DNA of 64,000 nucleotides, from assembly GCF_003253545.1 (NCBI RefSeq), contig NZ_QKYV01000010.1, positions 1 to 64,000 of the forward strand, in the 5' to 3' direction. The translations under genes and the position numbers were made by a program. The stretch is from Mesonia algae. Lineage in GTDB: Bacteria > Bacteroidota > Bacteroidia > Flavobacteriales > Flavobacteriaceae. A model generated the notes under the pieces. That model did no database searches, had not been told where the DNA came from, and was given only the letters and a program-made list of their open reading frames with translations. The first letter of the stretch is position 1, and the number at the start of each line of letters is the position of its first letter. Shown one piece after another: positions 7,235 to 15,735 of the stretch.

Positions 7235-9151
7235 TTATTTCACTTCTTCGAAGTCTACGTCTTCTACATCGTCTCCGCTTTTAGCGTCGTCTGCTCCTTC
7301 TGCACTTCCGCCAGTTGCTCCTTGTTGAGCTCCGCCTTGTTGTGCTTCAGCTTGTGCTTTATACATTTCTTCAGAAACGCTTTTCCAAGTTTCATTTAAC
7401 TTATCTAAAGCTGGCTCTATCTGCTCTAACTCTTTAGTTTCGTATGCCTTCTTTAATTCTTCTAAAGCATCTTCAACTGGTTTCTTCTTATCGTCAGAAA
7501 GTTTATCACCAAACTCTTTTAATTGCTTCTCTGTTTGGAAAATCATAGCATCAGCTTCATTAAGCTTATCTACTTTTTCTTTAGCTTTCTTATCAGACTC
7601 AGCATTAGCTTCAGCTTCTTGCTTCATTTTTTCGATTTCCTCTTCGGTTAAACCTGAAGAAGCTTCGATACGAATGTCTTGTTTTTTACCAGTTGCTTTA
7701 TCTTCTGCGCTTACTTTTATAATTCCGTTAGCATCGATATCAAAAGTTACTTCAATTTGTGGAGTACCTCTTTGTGCTGGAGGAATTCCGTCAAGGTGAA
7801 ATCTACCAATAGTTTTATTATCTGCTGCCATTGGACGCTCTCCTTGCAATACGTGAATCTCTACAGATGGTTGATTGTCTGCCGCTGTTGAGAACACTTG
7901 AGATTTTTTGGTAGGAATCGTAGTGTTCGCTTCAATTAACTTAGTGTTTACGCTTCCCATAGTTTCAATTCCTAAAGAAAGTGGTGTTACATCTAATAAT
8001 AAAACGTCTTTTACATCTCCTGTTAAAACTCCTCCTTGAATAGCTGCTCCTAAAGATACTACCTCATCTGGGTTTACACCTTTACTTGGCTTCTTATCAA
8101 AGAATTTCTCTACTGCTTCTTGTACTGCAGGAATTCTTGTTGAACCTCCTACTAAGATTACTTCATCGATATCACTCTTAGAGATTCCAGCAGCTTTCAT
8201 TGCTTTCTCACAAGGAGTGATTGTTCTTTTTACAAGATCAGAAATTAATTGCTCAAATTTAGATCTAGATAAAGGTCTAACCAAGTGCTTAGGTCCGCTA
8301 GATGTAGCAGTAACATAAGGTAAATTGATTTCAGTTTGGCTAGAAGAAGACAATTCAATTTTTGCTTTCTCTGCCGCTTCTTTTAAACGTTGTAAAGCCA
8401 TTGGGTCTTTACGTAAATCGATATCTTCATCTTTGATAAACTCTTCAGCTAACCAATCGATAATTACCTCATCTACATCATCACCTCCTAAGTGTGTATC
8501 ACCATCGGTAGCTAATACTTCAAATACTCCATCTCCTAATTCTAAGATAGAAACATCGTGTGTTCCTCCACCAAAGTCAAATACTACGATTTTTTGATCT
8601 TGTCCTTTTTTATCTAATCCATAAGCCAATGCTGCTGCAGTAGGCTCGTTAATTATTCTTCTTACTTTAAGACCTGCAATTTCTCCAGCTTCTTTAGTTG
8701 CTTGACGCTGAGAATCGTTAAAATATGCAGGAACAGTAATTACCGCTTCTGTAACATCTTGTCCTAAATAATCTTCTGCTGTTTTCTTCATTTTTTGAAG
8801 AATCATAGCAGAAAGTTCTTGTGGTGAATATAAACGACCATCAACATCTACTCTTGGTGTATCGTTATCTCCTTTTTTTACTTTATAAGCTACACGACCA
8901 GCTTCTCTACTAGACTCAGAGAATTTATTCCCCATAAATCTTTTAATAGAAGAAATCGTTTTTTCTGGATTGGTAACTGCTTGACGCTTTGCAGGATCAC
9001 CTACCTTAATCTCTCCATCTTCTACAAAAGCAATCACAGAAGGAGTCGTTCTCTTACCTTCGGCATTAGGTATTACCGTTGGCTCGTTTCCTTCCATTAC
9101 AGAAACACAAGAGTTGGTCGTACCTAAATCAATACCAATTATTTTACTCAT
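7235..9151 (-). CDS. dnaK: Molecular chaperone DnaK (Hsp70)
   Basis: A full-length 638-residue Hsp70. The nucleotide-binding domain starts [16 protein letters not shown] and contains [44 protein letters not shown] and [13 protein letters not shown]. The interdomain linker [16 protein letters not shown] precedes the substrate-binding beta-sandwich and helical lid, and the C-terminus is the acidic tail [11 protein letters not shown]. It refolds proteins in the cytosol with DnaJ and GrpE, neither of which is adjacent. The gene is monocistronic, ending in a strong terminator. Its 245-bp upstream gap carries a TGACA/TGTCA palindrome that could be a heat-shock operator; no classical CIRCE element was seen. 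Confidence 0.98.
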   Translation of the reverse strand: MSKIIGIDLGTTNSCVSVMEGNEPTVIPNAEGKRTTPSVIAFVEDGEIKVGDPAKRQAVTNPEKTISSIKRFMGNKFSESSREAGRVAYKVKKGDNDTPRVDVDGRLYSPQELSAMILQKMKKTAEDYLGQDVTEAVITVPAYFNDSQRQATKEAGEIAGLKVRRIINEPTAAALAYGLDKKGQDQKIVVFDFGGGTHDVSILELGDGVFEVLATDGDTHLGGDDVDEVIIDWLAEEFIKDEDIDLRKDPMALQRLKEAAEKAKIELSSSSQTEINLPYVTATSSGPKHLVRPLSRSKFEQLISDLVKRTITPCEKAMKAAGISKSDIDEVILVGGSTRIPAVQEAVEKFFDKKPSKGVNPDEVVSLGAAIQGGVLTGDVKDVLLLDVTPLSLGIETMGSVNTKLIEANTTIPTKKSQVFSTAADNQPSVEIHVLQGERPMAADNKTIGRFHLDGIPPAQRGTPQIEVTFDIDANGIIKVSAEDKATGKKQDIRIEASSGLTEEEIEKMKQEAEANAESDKKAKEKVDKLNEADAMIFQTEKQLKEFGDKLSDDKKKPVEDALEELKKAYETKELEQIEPALDKLNETWKSVSEEMYKAQAEAQQGGAQQGATGGSAEGADDAKSGDDVEDVDFEEVK

Positions 9152-9224
9152 AACTATATATTTTTATTTTTTTGTTTTTTAATTCGGTAAGCATATTTCA
9201 ATCTCTGTGCCACTCAAAAAATTA

Positions 9225-9237
9225 TGACAGGTTGTCA
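9225..9237. promoter_or_regulatory. Palindrome upstream of dnaK, candidate operator
   Basis: TGACA-GGT-TGTCA, a perfect 5-bp inverted repeat 74 bases before the dnaK start. The surrounding 9152-9396 gap is otherwise AT-rich. No known binding protein is implied; the role in heat control is inference from position. Confidence 0.35.
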
Positions 9238-9396
9238 CAAGCCTAAATATTCAACACTATAAAGATGACAAGCTTTCTTTAGTTTAGAGTTCTTTGTATT
9301 TTTCGCTTTAAGCGGAATAAAAAACACTGCCAGTTATGGAAAGCACAATTTTTTCTATCATATTTGTAATTACTAAAAATTAAACACTCTTTTCTT

Positions 9397-10830
9397 ATGA
9401 AAAAGATAGAATGCATAAGTGTATTTGATATGCTAAAAATTGGCGTTGGCCCTTCTAGTTCTCATACTTTGGGACCTTGGCGTGCTGCACAACGATGGAT
9501 AGATGAATTGAAAGGAAAAAATGTTTTTGAACAAGTAAAAGAAGTAAAAGTAGATTTATATGGTTCTTTATCTCTTACCGGAAAAGGGCACGCTACAGAT
9601 ATCGCTTCTATATTAGGGCTTTGTGGTTTTGATCCTGTAACGATGGATTTATCTTTACTAGATGAAACCATTGAAACCATTCATACTTTTAAAAGATTAG
9701 AACTTAACGGAGAAAAACAATTAGAATTTGATCCTACTACGCAAGTTATATTCAATAAGAAATTCTTAGAATTTCATCCTAATGGTATTAAGTTTACCGC
9801 TACTTTAGAAAACGGCAAAACTTCTTCTTCCACGTTCTATTCCATTGGTGGAGGCTTTGTGGTAAAAAAAGAAAGAAAAAATGCTAAACAAAATCAAAAA
9901 GAATTAGCTCAATTCCCATTTCCAATAGAGAAAGGAAGTGACTTACTTGCATTTTGTAAACAGGAAGGTAAAAGCATACCCGAAATTGTTCTAGAAAACG
10001 AGAAATCTTTACGTAATGAAGATGAAATTCATACAGGGCTAAAAGATGTTTGGGATGTTATGCTAGAATCTATGTATGTAGGTTGTCACACCGATGGTGT
10101 TTTACCGGGAGGATTAAATGTGCAGCGTAGAGCTCATGGGATGCACCAACGCTTAATTGGTGATGAGCAATATAACAATCCGCAAGAATGGTTAGAATCG
10201 ATTCGTAATACCGAGGTGAAATTTAGACAAATTCTTAAATGGGTAAGTTGTTATGCCATTAGTGTAAATGAAGTTAATGCAGCATTAGGAAGAGTAGTTA
10301 CTGCTCCTACTAATGGAAGTGCAGGAACAGTCCCCGCCGTTATGATGTATTATATGACTATTGAAAACCACGATGCGACTTTTGAACAACTAAAAGAATT
10401 TATGTTGGTTGCCGGAGAGATAGGAAGTTTATTTAAAAAAGGAGCAACTATATCGGCTGCGATGGGAGGTTGTCAAGCAGAAATTGGCGTTTCCTCTGCT
10501 ATGGCTGCGGGCGGACTTACACATCTGTTGGGTGGTTCTCCCGAACAAATTTTAATGGCTAGTGAAATTGCTATGGAACATCATTTAGGTTTAACCTGTG
10601 ATCCTATTGCTGGTTTGGTACAAGTTCCTTGTATAGAAAGAAATGCTATGGGAGCCATAAAAGCGATAAATGCCGCCGAAATTGCTTTAGAGAGTGATGC
10701 CAGCAAAGCTAAAGTTCCTTTAGATAAAGTAATTGAGACGATGTGGGATACAGCAAAAGATATGAACTCTAAGTATAAAGAAACATCGGAAGGTGGTTTG
10801 GCCGTAAAAGTAAGCTTAAGTGATTGTTAG
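9397..10830 (+). CDS. sdaA: L-serine ammonia-lyase, iron-sulfur, single chain
   Basis: A 477-residue L-serine dehydratase of the fused (SdaA-type) architecture. The N-terminal beta domain begins SVFDMLKIGVGPSSSHTLGPWRAA. The C-terminal alpha domain carries the cysteines expected to hold the [4Fe-4S] cluster, in GGCQAEIG, LTCDPIAG and VPCIERNAMGA. It deaminates L-serine to pyruvate and ammonia in the cytosol, feeding serine into central metabolism. The length is normal and all cluster cysteines are present. A near-consensus -7 box (CATATTTG) lies about 30 bases before the ATG. The next reading frame overlaps its 3' end by 11 bases. Confidence 0.95.
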   Translation: MKKIECISVFDMLKIGVGPSSSHTLGPWRAAQRWIDELKGKNVFEQVKEVKVDLYGSLSLTGKGHATDIASILGLCGFDPVTMDLSLLDETIETIHTFKRLELNGEKQLEFDPTTQVIFNKKFLEFHPNGIKFTATLENGKTSSSTFYSIGGGFVVKKERKNAKQNQKELAQFPFPIEKGSDLLAFCKQEGKSIPEIVLENEKSLRNEDEIHTGLKDVWDVMLESMYVGCHTDGVLPGGLNVQRRAHGMHQRLIGDEQYNNPQEWLESIRNTEVKFRQILKWVSCYAISVNEVNAALGRVVTAPTNGSAGTVPAVMMYYMTIENHDATFEQLKEFMLVAGEIGSLFKKGATISAAMGGCQAEIGVSSAMAAGGLTHLLGGSPEQILMASEIAMEHHLGLTCDPIAGLVQVPCIERNAMGAIKAINAAEIALESDASKAKVPLDKVIETMWDTAKDMNSKYKETSEGGLAVKVSLSDC

Positions 10831-11344
10831 AAATAAAATAGAACTAAGCTTTAGGGAAAAATTAAAATATTATAGAGTTTCTATTGGCTTTTGTACTATA
10901 GCAATATTTTGCTTATTCACTAATTTTAGCTTTAACCTTTCTCCTAATTACTTCACTTATACTTCAAGCAAAATTGGGTTAATAATTCTAGGTATAACTT
11001 TAATTATATACATTAAATTAAACCAAAAATTAAAATTTAAAAAGAAGAAATTAAATTTAGATAAAACTCTTTTTCTAAAAAAATTGAATGCATTGACTAA
11101 AAAACATTCTTGGTAAATTCATTCGCAAAATGAAAATTCAATTATTCTTAAAACCAATAGTAATGGAGCCAATGGTAGGTTTTTTCTATCTAAAAGTTAT
11201 GGTGAAATAATATATATATTTTTTGATCAACAAATTTTATACTACCGAAGTATTTTTGATTTTGATAAAAATTTACAAATTACTATCCCTACAGGAGAAA
11301 ATATTTTTAATGAGAAACTGACTTCTACTTTAGATAAAGTATAA
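10820..11344 (+). pseudogene. Membrane protein gene interrupted by an in-frame TAA
   Basis: From a GTG at 10820 (overlapping sdaA) the frame encodes 98 residues with two membrane helices (about 20-38 and 47-63) and a basic stretch, ending ...KKHSW at a TAA (11114-11116). The same frame stays open beyond that stop for 75 further codons, IHSQNENSIILKTNSNGANG onward, to a TAA at 11342-11344. The downstream part has normal codon use and protein-like composition. One base change (for example AAA to TAA) would restore a protein of about 174 residues. It is either a recent nonsense pseudogene, a sequencing error, or two proteins. I do not recognise the family; the shape suggests a small membrane protein with a cytoplasmic C-terminal domain. 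Confidence 0.65.
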
Positions 11345-11360
11345 AGTTATATCCACATCT

Positions 11361-11996
11361 ATGAAGAAAAAAATTAAATTCCTTTTTATTTTCTTTTGTA
11401 TCTTTTCCATTGCTTTATTATTAGTCTCAAATTATATAGTTACTAAAGCTGCTAAAAACAAAACATTTTCAACGCTTAGTGAAATTCCTAAAAATAAGGT
11501 AGGTCTTGTATTAGGCACCTCCAAGTACTTAAAAGACGGAAGACTTAATTTATATTTTACACACAGAATTAATGCAACTGTTCAACTTTTTAAAAGCGGA
11601 AAAATAGATTTTGTTCTCATAAGTGGAGATAACGGAAGTGTAAACTATGACGAACCTAACGATTTTAAAAATGAACTTTTAAAAAAAGGAATACCTGAAG
11701 ATAAAATTTTCCTCGATTATGCAGGCTTTAGAACGTTAGATTCTGTAGTTAGAGCTAAAGAAATATTCGGTCAAAACAGTGTTACTATTGTTTCTCAAGA
11801 GTTTCATAATGAAAGGGCTATTTATTTAGCCAGTAAACACGCGGTAAGTGCAGTAGGTTATAATGCTAAAGATGTTTCTCTTAATTATGGATTTAAAACA
11901 CAGCTTAGAGAATATTTAGCGAGGACAAAAGCTTTTTTAGATATTGTGATTGGAATAGAACCTAAGTTTTTAGGTAATAAAATTGAGATTAAATAA
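11361..11996 (+). CDS. SanA/YdcF-like DUF218 membrane-anchored protein
   Basis: A 211-residue protein with one N-terminal membrane anchor (about residues 6-27) and a DUF218 domain. The diagnostic motifs are NKVGLVLGTSKYLKDGRLN (45-63), FTHRINATVQLFKSGKIDFVLISGDN, DEPNDFKNELLKKGIPEDKIFLDYAGFRTLDSVVRAKEIF and VSQEFHNERAIYLA. This is the arrangement of SanA (E. coli vancomycin-exclusion protein) and ElyC relatives, which act on the cell envelope, although their biochemical activity is unresolved. It starts 16 bases after the interrupted membrane gene and ends at a terminator. Confidence 0.85.
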   Translation: MKKKIKFLFIFFCIFSIALLLVSNYIVTKAAKNKTFSTLSEIPKNKVGLVLGTSKYLKDGRLNLYFTHRINATVQLFKSGKIDFVLISGDNGSVNYDEPNDFKNELLKKGIPEDKIFLDYAGFRTLDSVVRAKEIFGQNSVTIVSQEFHNERAIYLASKHAVSAVGYNAKDVSLNYGFKTQLREYLARTKAFLDIVIGIEPKFLGNKIEIK

Positions 11997-11997
11997 A

Positions 11998-12021
11998 AAA
12001 GCCCGTCTAAAAACGGGCTTT
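11998..12021 (+). terminator. Intrinsic terminator
   Basis: Stem AAAGCCCGT (11998-12006) / ACGGGCTTT (12013-12021) with a 6-base loop, directly after the SanA-like gene. The A-rich left flank lets it also serve the converging DUF4252 operon on the minus strand. Confidence 0.85.
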
Positions 12022-12042
12022 CTTCTGAATCACATTTAAGTT

Positions 12043-12657
12043 TTACTTTAAAGAATCTCCGTTCTTTATTTGTCTTTGTTTATTAATCTTCATTTCTAAA
12101 GAGTCATTTTTCTCTCCTAACATATCCATTAATGGTTCTAAGGAATTAACGTTCACGTTTACATCTCCATTTCCTATAGATTTTGCTAATTTTAAGATTG
12201 CTCCTATATTCATATCATCTCCTAAAACACGAGCTACTGCAAAGCCTTTTTCTTCATCATTCCCATAAATTACAATTTCATCTATAGAATCTTCATCACC
12301 TAAGTAGGATATGCGCACACCACTTTTAGAAGATCCCATTCTCATTAATAGACTATACTTTTCATTTTCTAAGATTTGTTCTATTGTAACGCGTTCTTCT
12401 TTATAGAATTCTTCATTTTCTCCGTTTAACGGTAAAGCTAGCACTACTGCTTTTTTTACCGATTTTAAAACTTCTTGATCTTTTGCAGGAAGTTGAGAGT
12501 TATCCCCTACAATTAAACTTGCAGGAACATCTAGCACCATAAAGTTCTTATTGTCTTGGTGGTCTACATAATAGCTCTGTAGGCTTGGCTCGCTTGTACA
12601 AGAAGCTAATCCCATTATCAAAACTAGAAGTCCTATAATATTTATTTTCTTTTTCAT
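12043..12657 (-). CDS. DUF4252 lipoprotein
   Basis: A 204-residue lipoprotein (lipobox GLASC, Cys20) with a DUF4252 domain: the segments YKEERVTIEQILENEKYSLLMRMGS, VRISYLGDEDSIDEIVIYGNDEEKGFAVARVLGDDMN and a final acidic stretch are characteristic. It is the last gene of a four-gene minus-strand operon (ECF sigma, putative anti-sigma, DUF4252, DUF4252). It resembles the preceding gene's product in overall plan but is lipid-anchored rather than soluble. Function unknown; the recurrent link of DUF4252 with ECF sigma genes in Flavobacteriia suggests envelope sensing or output. Confidence 0.8.
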   Translation of the reverse strand: MKKKINIIGLLVLIMGLASCTSEPSLQSYYVDHQDNKNFMVLDVPASLIVGDNSQLPAKDQEVLKSVKKAVVLALPLNGENEEFYKEERVTIEQILENEKYSLLMRMGSSKSGVRISYLGDEDSIDEIVIYGNDEEKGFAVARVLGDDMNIGAILKLAKSIGNGDVNVNVNSLEPLMDMLGEKNDSLEMKINKQRQIKNGDSLK

Positions 12658-12664
12658 TTTTTTC

Positions 12665-13189
12665 TTAATTAACTTTTTCTAATTCTTCAGCTCCTGGTAC
12701 TTCTAAATCTTTAGCCAACTTAGATACTTCCTTAAGATCAATATCTCCAGTTATAGAAAGCACTACTGTTATTGGTTTCCCATCTTCACTCCCTTGCATT
12801 AACATCATTAACTGACTAACAAAGTTTTTCTTACTACCAGGTTTAGAATAAAATTGAACATTCTTGTTATCATCTTTAAAGCTCATCAACTTCTCTAAAG
12901 AACCTGAGTTGATATGAGAATCAAAATCTTTTTTCATCTCTGCTCCTATCGAAGTATTTTCCGTAGAAATAACTTTAATGTCTTTTAAATTTTCTATAAG
13001 ATTAATGTATTGCTGCATTTCTGGGTCATCACTATCTAAGTCTATTTCTGCTAAAAGCTTAAACATATTACTGGTAATGACCATAGCATTTACATCTCGC
13101 ATCTTCTCATAACGCTCAAATTTTGATTGTGCATTACTAAAAATCGGAGCCAACATAATGGCTAAAACTAAAATTATACTCTTTTTCAT
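12665..13189 (-). CDS. DUF4252 periplasmic protein
   Basis: A 174-residue protein with a cleavable signal peptide (1-20, ...IFSNAQ) and a DUF4252 domain (INLIENLKDIKVISTENTSIGAEMKKDFDSHI through the C-terminal LSITGDIDLKEVSKLAKDLEVPG). No lipobox cysteine is present, so it should be free in the periplasm, in contrast to the next gene. Six bases separate it from the upstream anti-sigma-like gene and seven from the downstream DUF4252 gene. Function unknown. Confidence 0.8.
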   Translation of the reverse strand: MKKSIILVLAIMLAPIFSNAQSKFERYEKMRDVNAMVITSNMFKLLAEIDLDSDDPEMQQYINLIENLKDIKVISTENTSIGAEMKKDFDSHINSGSLEKLMSFKDDNKNVQFYSKPGSKKNFVSQLMMLMQGSEDGKPITVVLSITGDIDLKEVSKLAKDLEVPGAEELEKVN

Positions 13190-13195
13190 CTTTAC

Positions 13196-13651
13196 TTATT
13201 TTGTTGTTATTAATTTATTTTTTGTTTGGGGTAACTCTTTTAAATACATTAGATTTTCTTTGCTGTTAGCTACTGCACCTGTTACCATATTGAATAAATC
13301 TTGCGTGTTTTTCATAGCCAATTCATGGTTTCCTTCTACTACCAAATGCTCTTCTTGATAATTAGAAAATTGAAATACACTTATTGCCACCATCAATATA
13401 GCTGCTATAGAAGCAATACTGGCGTATAAACTCGTACGGCTACGCTTCCGCGGAAGCTTAATTACACGCTCCTCTTCATTTAAAACAATAGCTTTCTCTA
13501 AGCTGTAAAACTGAAATAAAGGACGGTATTGTTCTAAACGAGGCTCTACCTCTGAAGAAGAAAAATAATTTTTCAATATAGTTTCTTCTTGTACTGTGGT
13601 TTCTGCCTCGAGGTACTTCTCTAAGAGAGACTCTATTTTATGCAATTCCAT
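13196..13651 (-). CDS. Putative anti-sigma factor, single membrane span
   Basis: A 151-residue protein: an acidic helical N-terminal part (HKIESLLEKYLEAETTVQEETILKNYF), one membrane helix at about 78-94, and a periplasmic tail. It overlaps the ECF sigma gene by 14 bases, the usual mark of a cognate anti-sigma factor. There is no HxxxCxxC zinc motif, so it is not a ZAS-type anti-sigma; the assignment rests on topology and gene order. The end of its coding sequence carries the palindrome GCTTCCGCGGAAGC (13444-13457), a variant of a motif repeated elsewhere in the window. Confidence 0.65.
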   Translation of the reverse strand: MELHKIESLLEKYLEAETTVQEETILKNYFSSSEVEPRLEQYRPLFQFYSLEKAIVLNEEERVIKLPRKRSRTSLYASIASIAAILMVAISVFQFSNYQEEHLVVEGNHELAMKNTQDLFNMVTGAVANSKENLMYLKELPQTKNKLITTK

Positions 13652-14150
13652 AGTTATGTTTTTTTAATATTTCTTTTCTAATTTTTTTTCTGGCTCTAGA
13701 GAGTGCCACTCTAATCGCAGTCTGATTCATTTTTGTAATTTCTTCCATTTCATCATACTCTAACTGCTCTATATCTCTTAACTGAATAAGTAATTGCTCT
13801 TGATCTGATAAATTTTTTATGATCTCTTGTACTTTTAAAAGTTCATCTTTTGCTTCAATTTCTTTCTGTAAGGAGCTTTTCTTTCCATCTTCATAATTAG
13901 TATGAACGATTCTCAAGTTGTTATTCTTTTTTGCTTTTAATTGATCAAAACAATAATTCTTAGTAATGGTCATCGCTAAAGCTTGCGGACTTTTATAATC
14001 TTTCAATTTATCCTTCATCTTCCACAACCTTATCATCACTTCTTGTGTAGCATCTTCGGCTGCATCTTTAGAAACTAGCAATCTTAAAGACAATCGATAA
14101 ATTTTATCTTTTATAGGATTTACAAACTCTAAAAATGCCTTCTGATTCAA
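13638..14150 (-). CDS. ECF-type RNA polymerase sigma factor
   Basis: A 170-residue sigma-70 family protein with region 2 (YRLSLRLLVSKDAAEDATQEVMIRLWKMKDKLKDYKS, residues about 18-55) and region 4 (LSDQEQLLIQLRDIEQLEYDEMEEITKMNQTAIRVALSRARKKIRKE, residues about 114-160, containing the helix-turn-helix). Regions 1 and 3 are absent, as in ECF factors. It heads the operon with a putative anti-sigma and two DUF4252 proteins. This operon is divergent from the S41 protease gene, with about 115 bases between them. Confidence 0.92.
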   Translation of the reverse strand: MNQKAFLEFVNPIKDKIYRLSLRLLVSKDAAEDATQEVMIRLWKMKDKLKDYKSPQALAMTITKNYCFDQLKAKKNNNLRIVHTNYEDGKKSSLQKEIEAKDELLKVQEIIKNLSDQEQLLIQLRDIEQLEYDEMEEITKMNQTAIRVALSRARKKIRKEILKKHNYGIA

Positions 14151-14264
14151 TTTCCTTTTATTTGGTGGTTTCTATAAGCTTGACGTCCCAATTTAAATTT
14201 TGTTACAAAGGATTAAAATTTAATTATATTGTACTTAACTTTATCCTTTATAAGAGTATATACT

Positions 14265-15659
14265 ATGAAAAAAACCTATTCCCTTTTACTTATCATTATC
14301 TTTTCCCTTGTGGTCACTTCTTGTTTTAAAGATAGAGATGATGATTTTCAACATGCTAGCACTATAGAAATACAAGACTTTATCTATAACGCTATGCAGA
14401 CGTTTTATTTGTATAAAGCAGATAAACCCGTATTGGCCAACAATAGTTTTAGCTCTACAAACGAACGTAATCAATACCTAAATGGTTTTAATACGCCAGA
14501 AGAACTTTTTGCAGATTTACTCTCTAGTCAAGATCGTTTTAGTTTTTTAGTAGATAATTATATTGAGTTAGAACAAGCCTTTAACGGAACCACCACTAAT
14601 AACGGAATGGAGTTTGGTTTGGTGCAACTACAATCTACAGGAGAAATTTTTGGTTATGTTCGTTACGTTCTCCCCAATACTTCTGCTTCGCAAAATAACC
14701 TAGAAAGAGGAATGATTTTTAACCGAGTAGATGACCAAGTACTTACCGAAAATAACTTTAATCAACTTCTTTCTTCCAATAATTACAGTATAGGTTTGGC
14801 TTCTTTTGAAAACGGAATTTTAACACCGCTAGATGAAACTATTAGTCTTACTAAGCAAGAATATACAGAAAACCCTGTATTTATAGCGAAAACCTTAACC
14901 ATAGAAGGACAAAAGATTGGCTATTTAATGTATAACGGATTTAGACAAAATTTTGATAGTGAACTTAATAACGCTTTCGCGGATTTTAAAGCAGATGGAA
15001 TTCAAGATTTAGTCATCGACGTGAGATACAACAGCGGTGGAAGCATTGAAACTTGTAATGACTTAGCCAGTATGGTTACTGGACAGTTTAATGGAGAATT
15101 GTTTATTACTCAAGTTTATAATGACAATTTTGATGATTTTGAACGTGACTTTAACAATAAAATCTCTACCGATGAGTCTATAAATAGCCTTAATTTAAGT
15201 AAAGTATATATTTTAACTACCGGTAGTTCCGCTTCAGCGAGTGAATTGTTGATTAGTGGTTTAATGCCTTATGTAGATGTTAAGCAAATAGGAACAACTA
15301 CTGTAGGAAAATTTCAAGGCTCAACAACACTTTATGATTCTAACAATTTTAGAAGAAACGGAGATAACCTCAATTTAAATCACACTTATGCTTTGCAACC
15401 TTTAATTTTAAAATCGGTTAACGCCAACGGCTTTACAGATTATGTTAATGGTCTAAACCCTACTATTGAAGTGAATGAAGATTATTCTAATTTAGGAGAA
15501 TTAGGAGACCCTAACGAATCACTGCTTAAGGCTGCGATAGATGATATTTTTGGAAACGGTAGACCTTCTGGAAGAACTCAACCATTAGAAATAAAAAATA
15601 TTGGAGAAAGTAAAATGTATAATGCTACCTACCAACGTATGTATGTAGAAACTAAATAA
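14265..15659 (+). CDS. S41 family C-terminal processing peptidase, lipoprotein
   Basis: A 464-residue protein from the ATG at 14265; an upstream TTG extension lacks the signal-sequence form and is rejected. Lipobox VVTSC (Cys20). The N-terminal part is helical, a PDZ-like domain occupies about 110-200, and the protease core has IDVRYNSGGSIETCNDLA, the nucleophile motif GSSASASE (320-327, Ser324 by family alignment) and the general-base lysine Lys349 in TTVGKFQG. Such Ser/Lys proteases cleave C-termini of envelope proteins. It is lipid-anchored at the outer or inner membrane. Monocistronic, followed by a strong terminator; position 14973 carries the repeated motif GCTTTCGCGGA. Confidence 0.9.
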   Translation: MKKTYSLLLIIIFSLVVTSCFKDRDDDFQHASTIEIQDFIYNAMQTFYLYKADKPVLANNSFSSTNERNQYLNGFNTPEELFADLLSSQDRFSFLVDNYIELEQAFNGTTTNNGMEFGLVQLQSTGEIFGYVRYVLPNTSASQNNLERGMIFNRVDDQVLTENNFNQLLSSNNYSIGLASFENGILTPLDETISLTKQEYTENPVFIAKTLTIEGQKIGYLMYNGFRQNFDSELNNAFADFKADGIQDLVIDVRYNSGGSIETCNDLASMVTGQFNGELFITQVYNDNFDDFERDFNNKISTDESINSLNLSKVYILTTGSSASASELLISGLMPYVDVKQIGTTTVGKFQGSTTLYDSNNFRRNGDNLNLNHTYALQPLILKSVNANGFTDYVNGLNPTIEVNEDYSNLGELGDPNESLLKAAIDDIFGNGRPSGRTQPLEIKNIGESKMYNATYQRMYVETK

Positions 15660-15680
15660 ATTTTATTTATAAAAGACAAA

Positions 15681-15708
15681 AACCCGCTTTTTTGAAAAGC
15701 GGGTTTTT
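15681..15708. terminator. Bidirectional intrinsic terminator
   Basis: Stem AACCCGCTTTT (15681-15691) / AAAAGCGGGTT (15695-15705), 3-base loop, T run to the right and A run to the left. It separates the S41 protease gene from the end of the B12 surface operon. Confidence 0.9.
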
Positions 15709-15735
15709 GCGTTTTATAAGCTTTTTAAAACTTTC

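Noticed and set aside
7679-8597. Open frames on the plus strand across dnaK
   Set aside because: They are antisense to the strongly conserved dnaK, have biased low-complexity composition and no initiation context.
14229-14264. Upstream TTG start for the S41 protease
   Set aside because: The 12 added residues precede a perfect lipoprotein signal that begins at the ATG at 14265.
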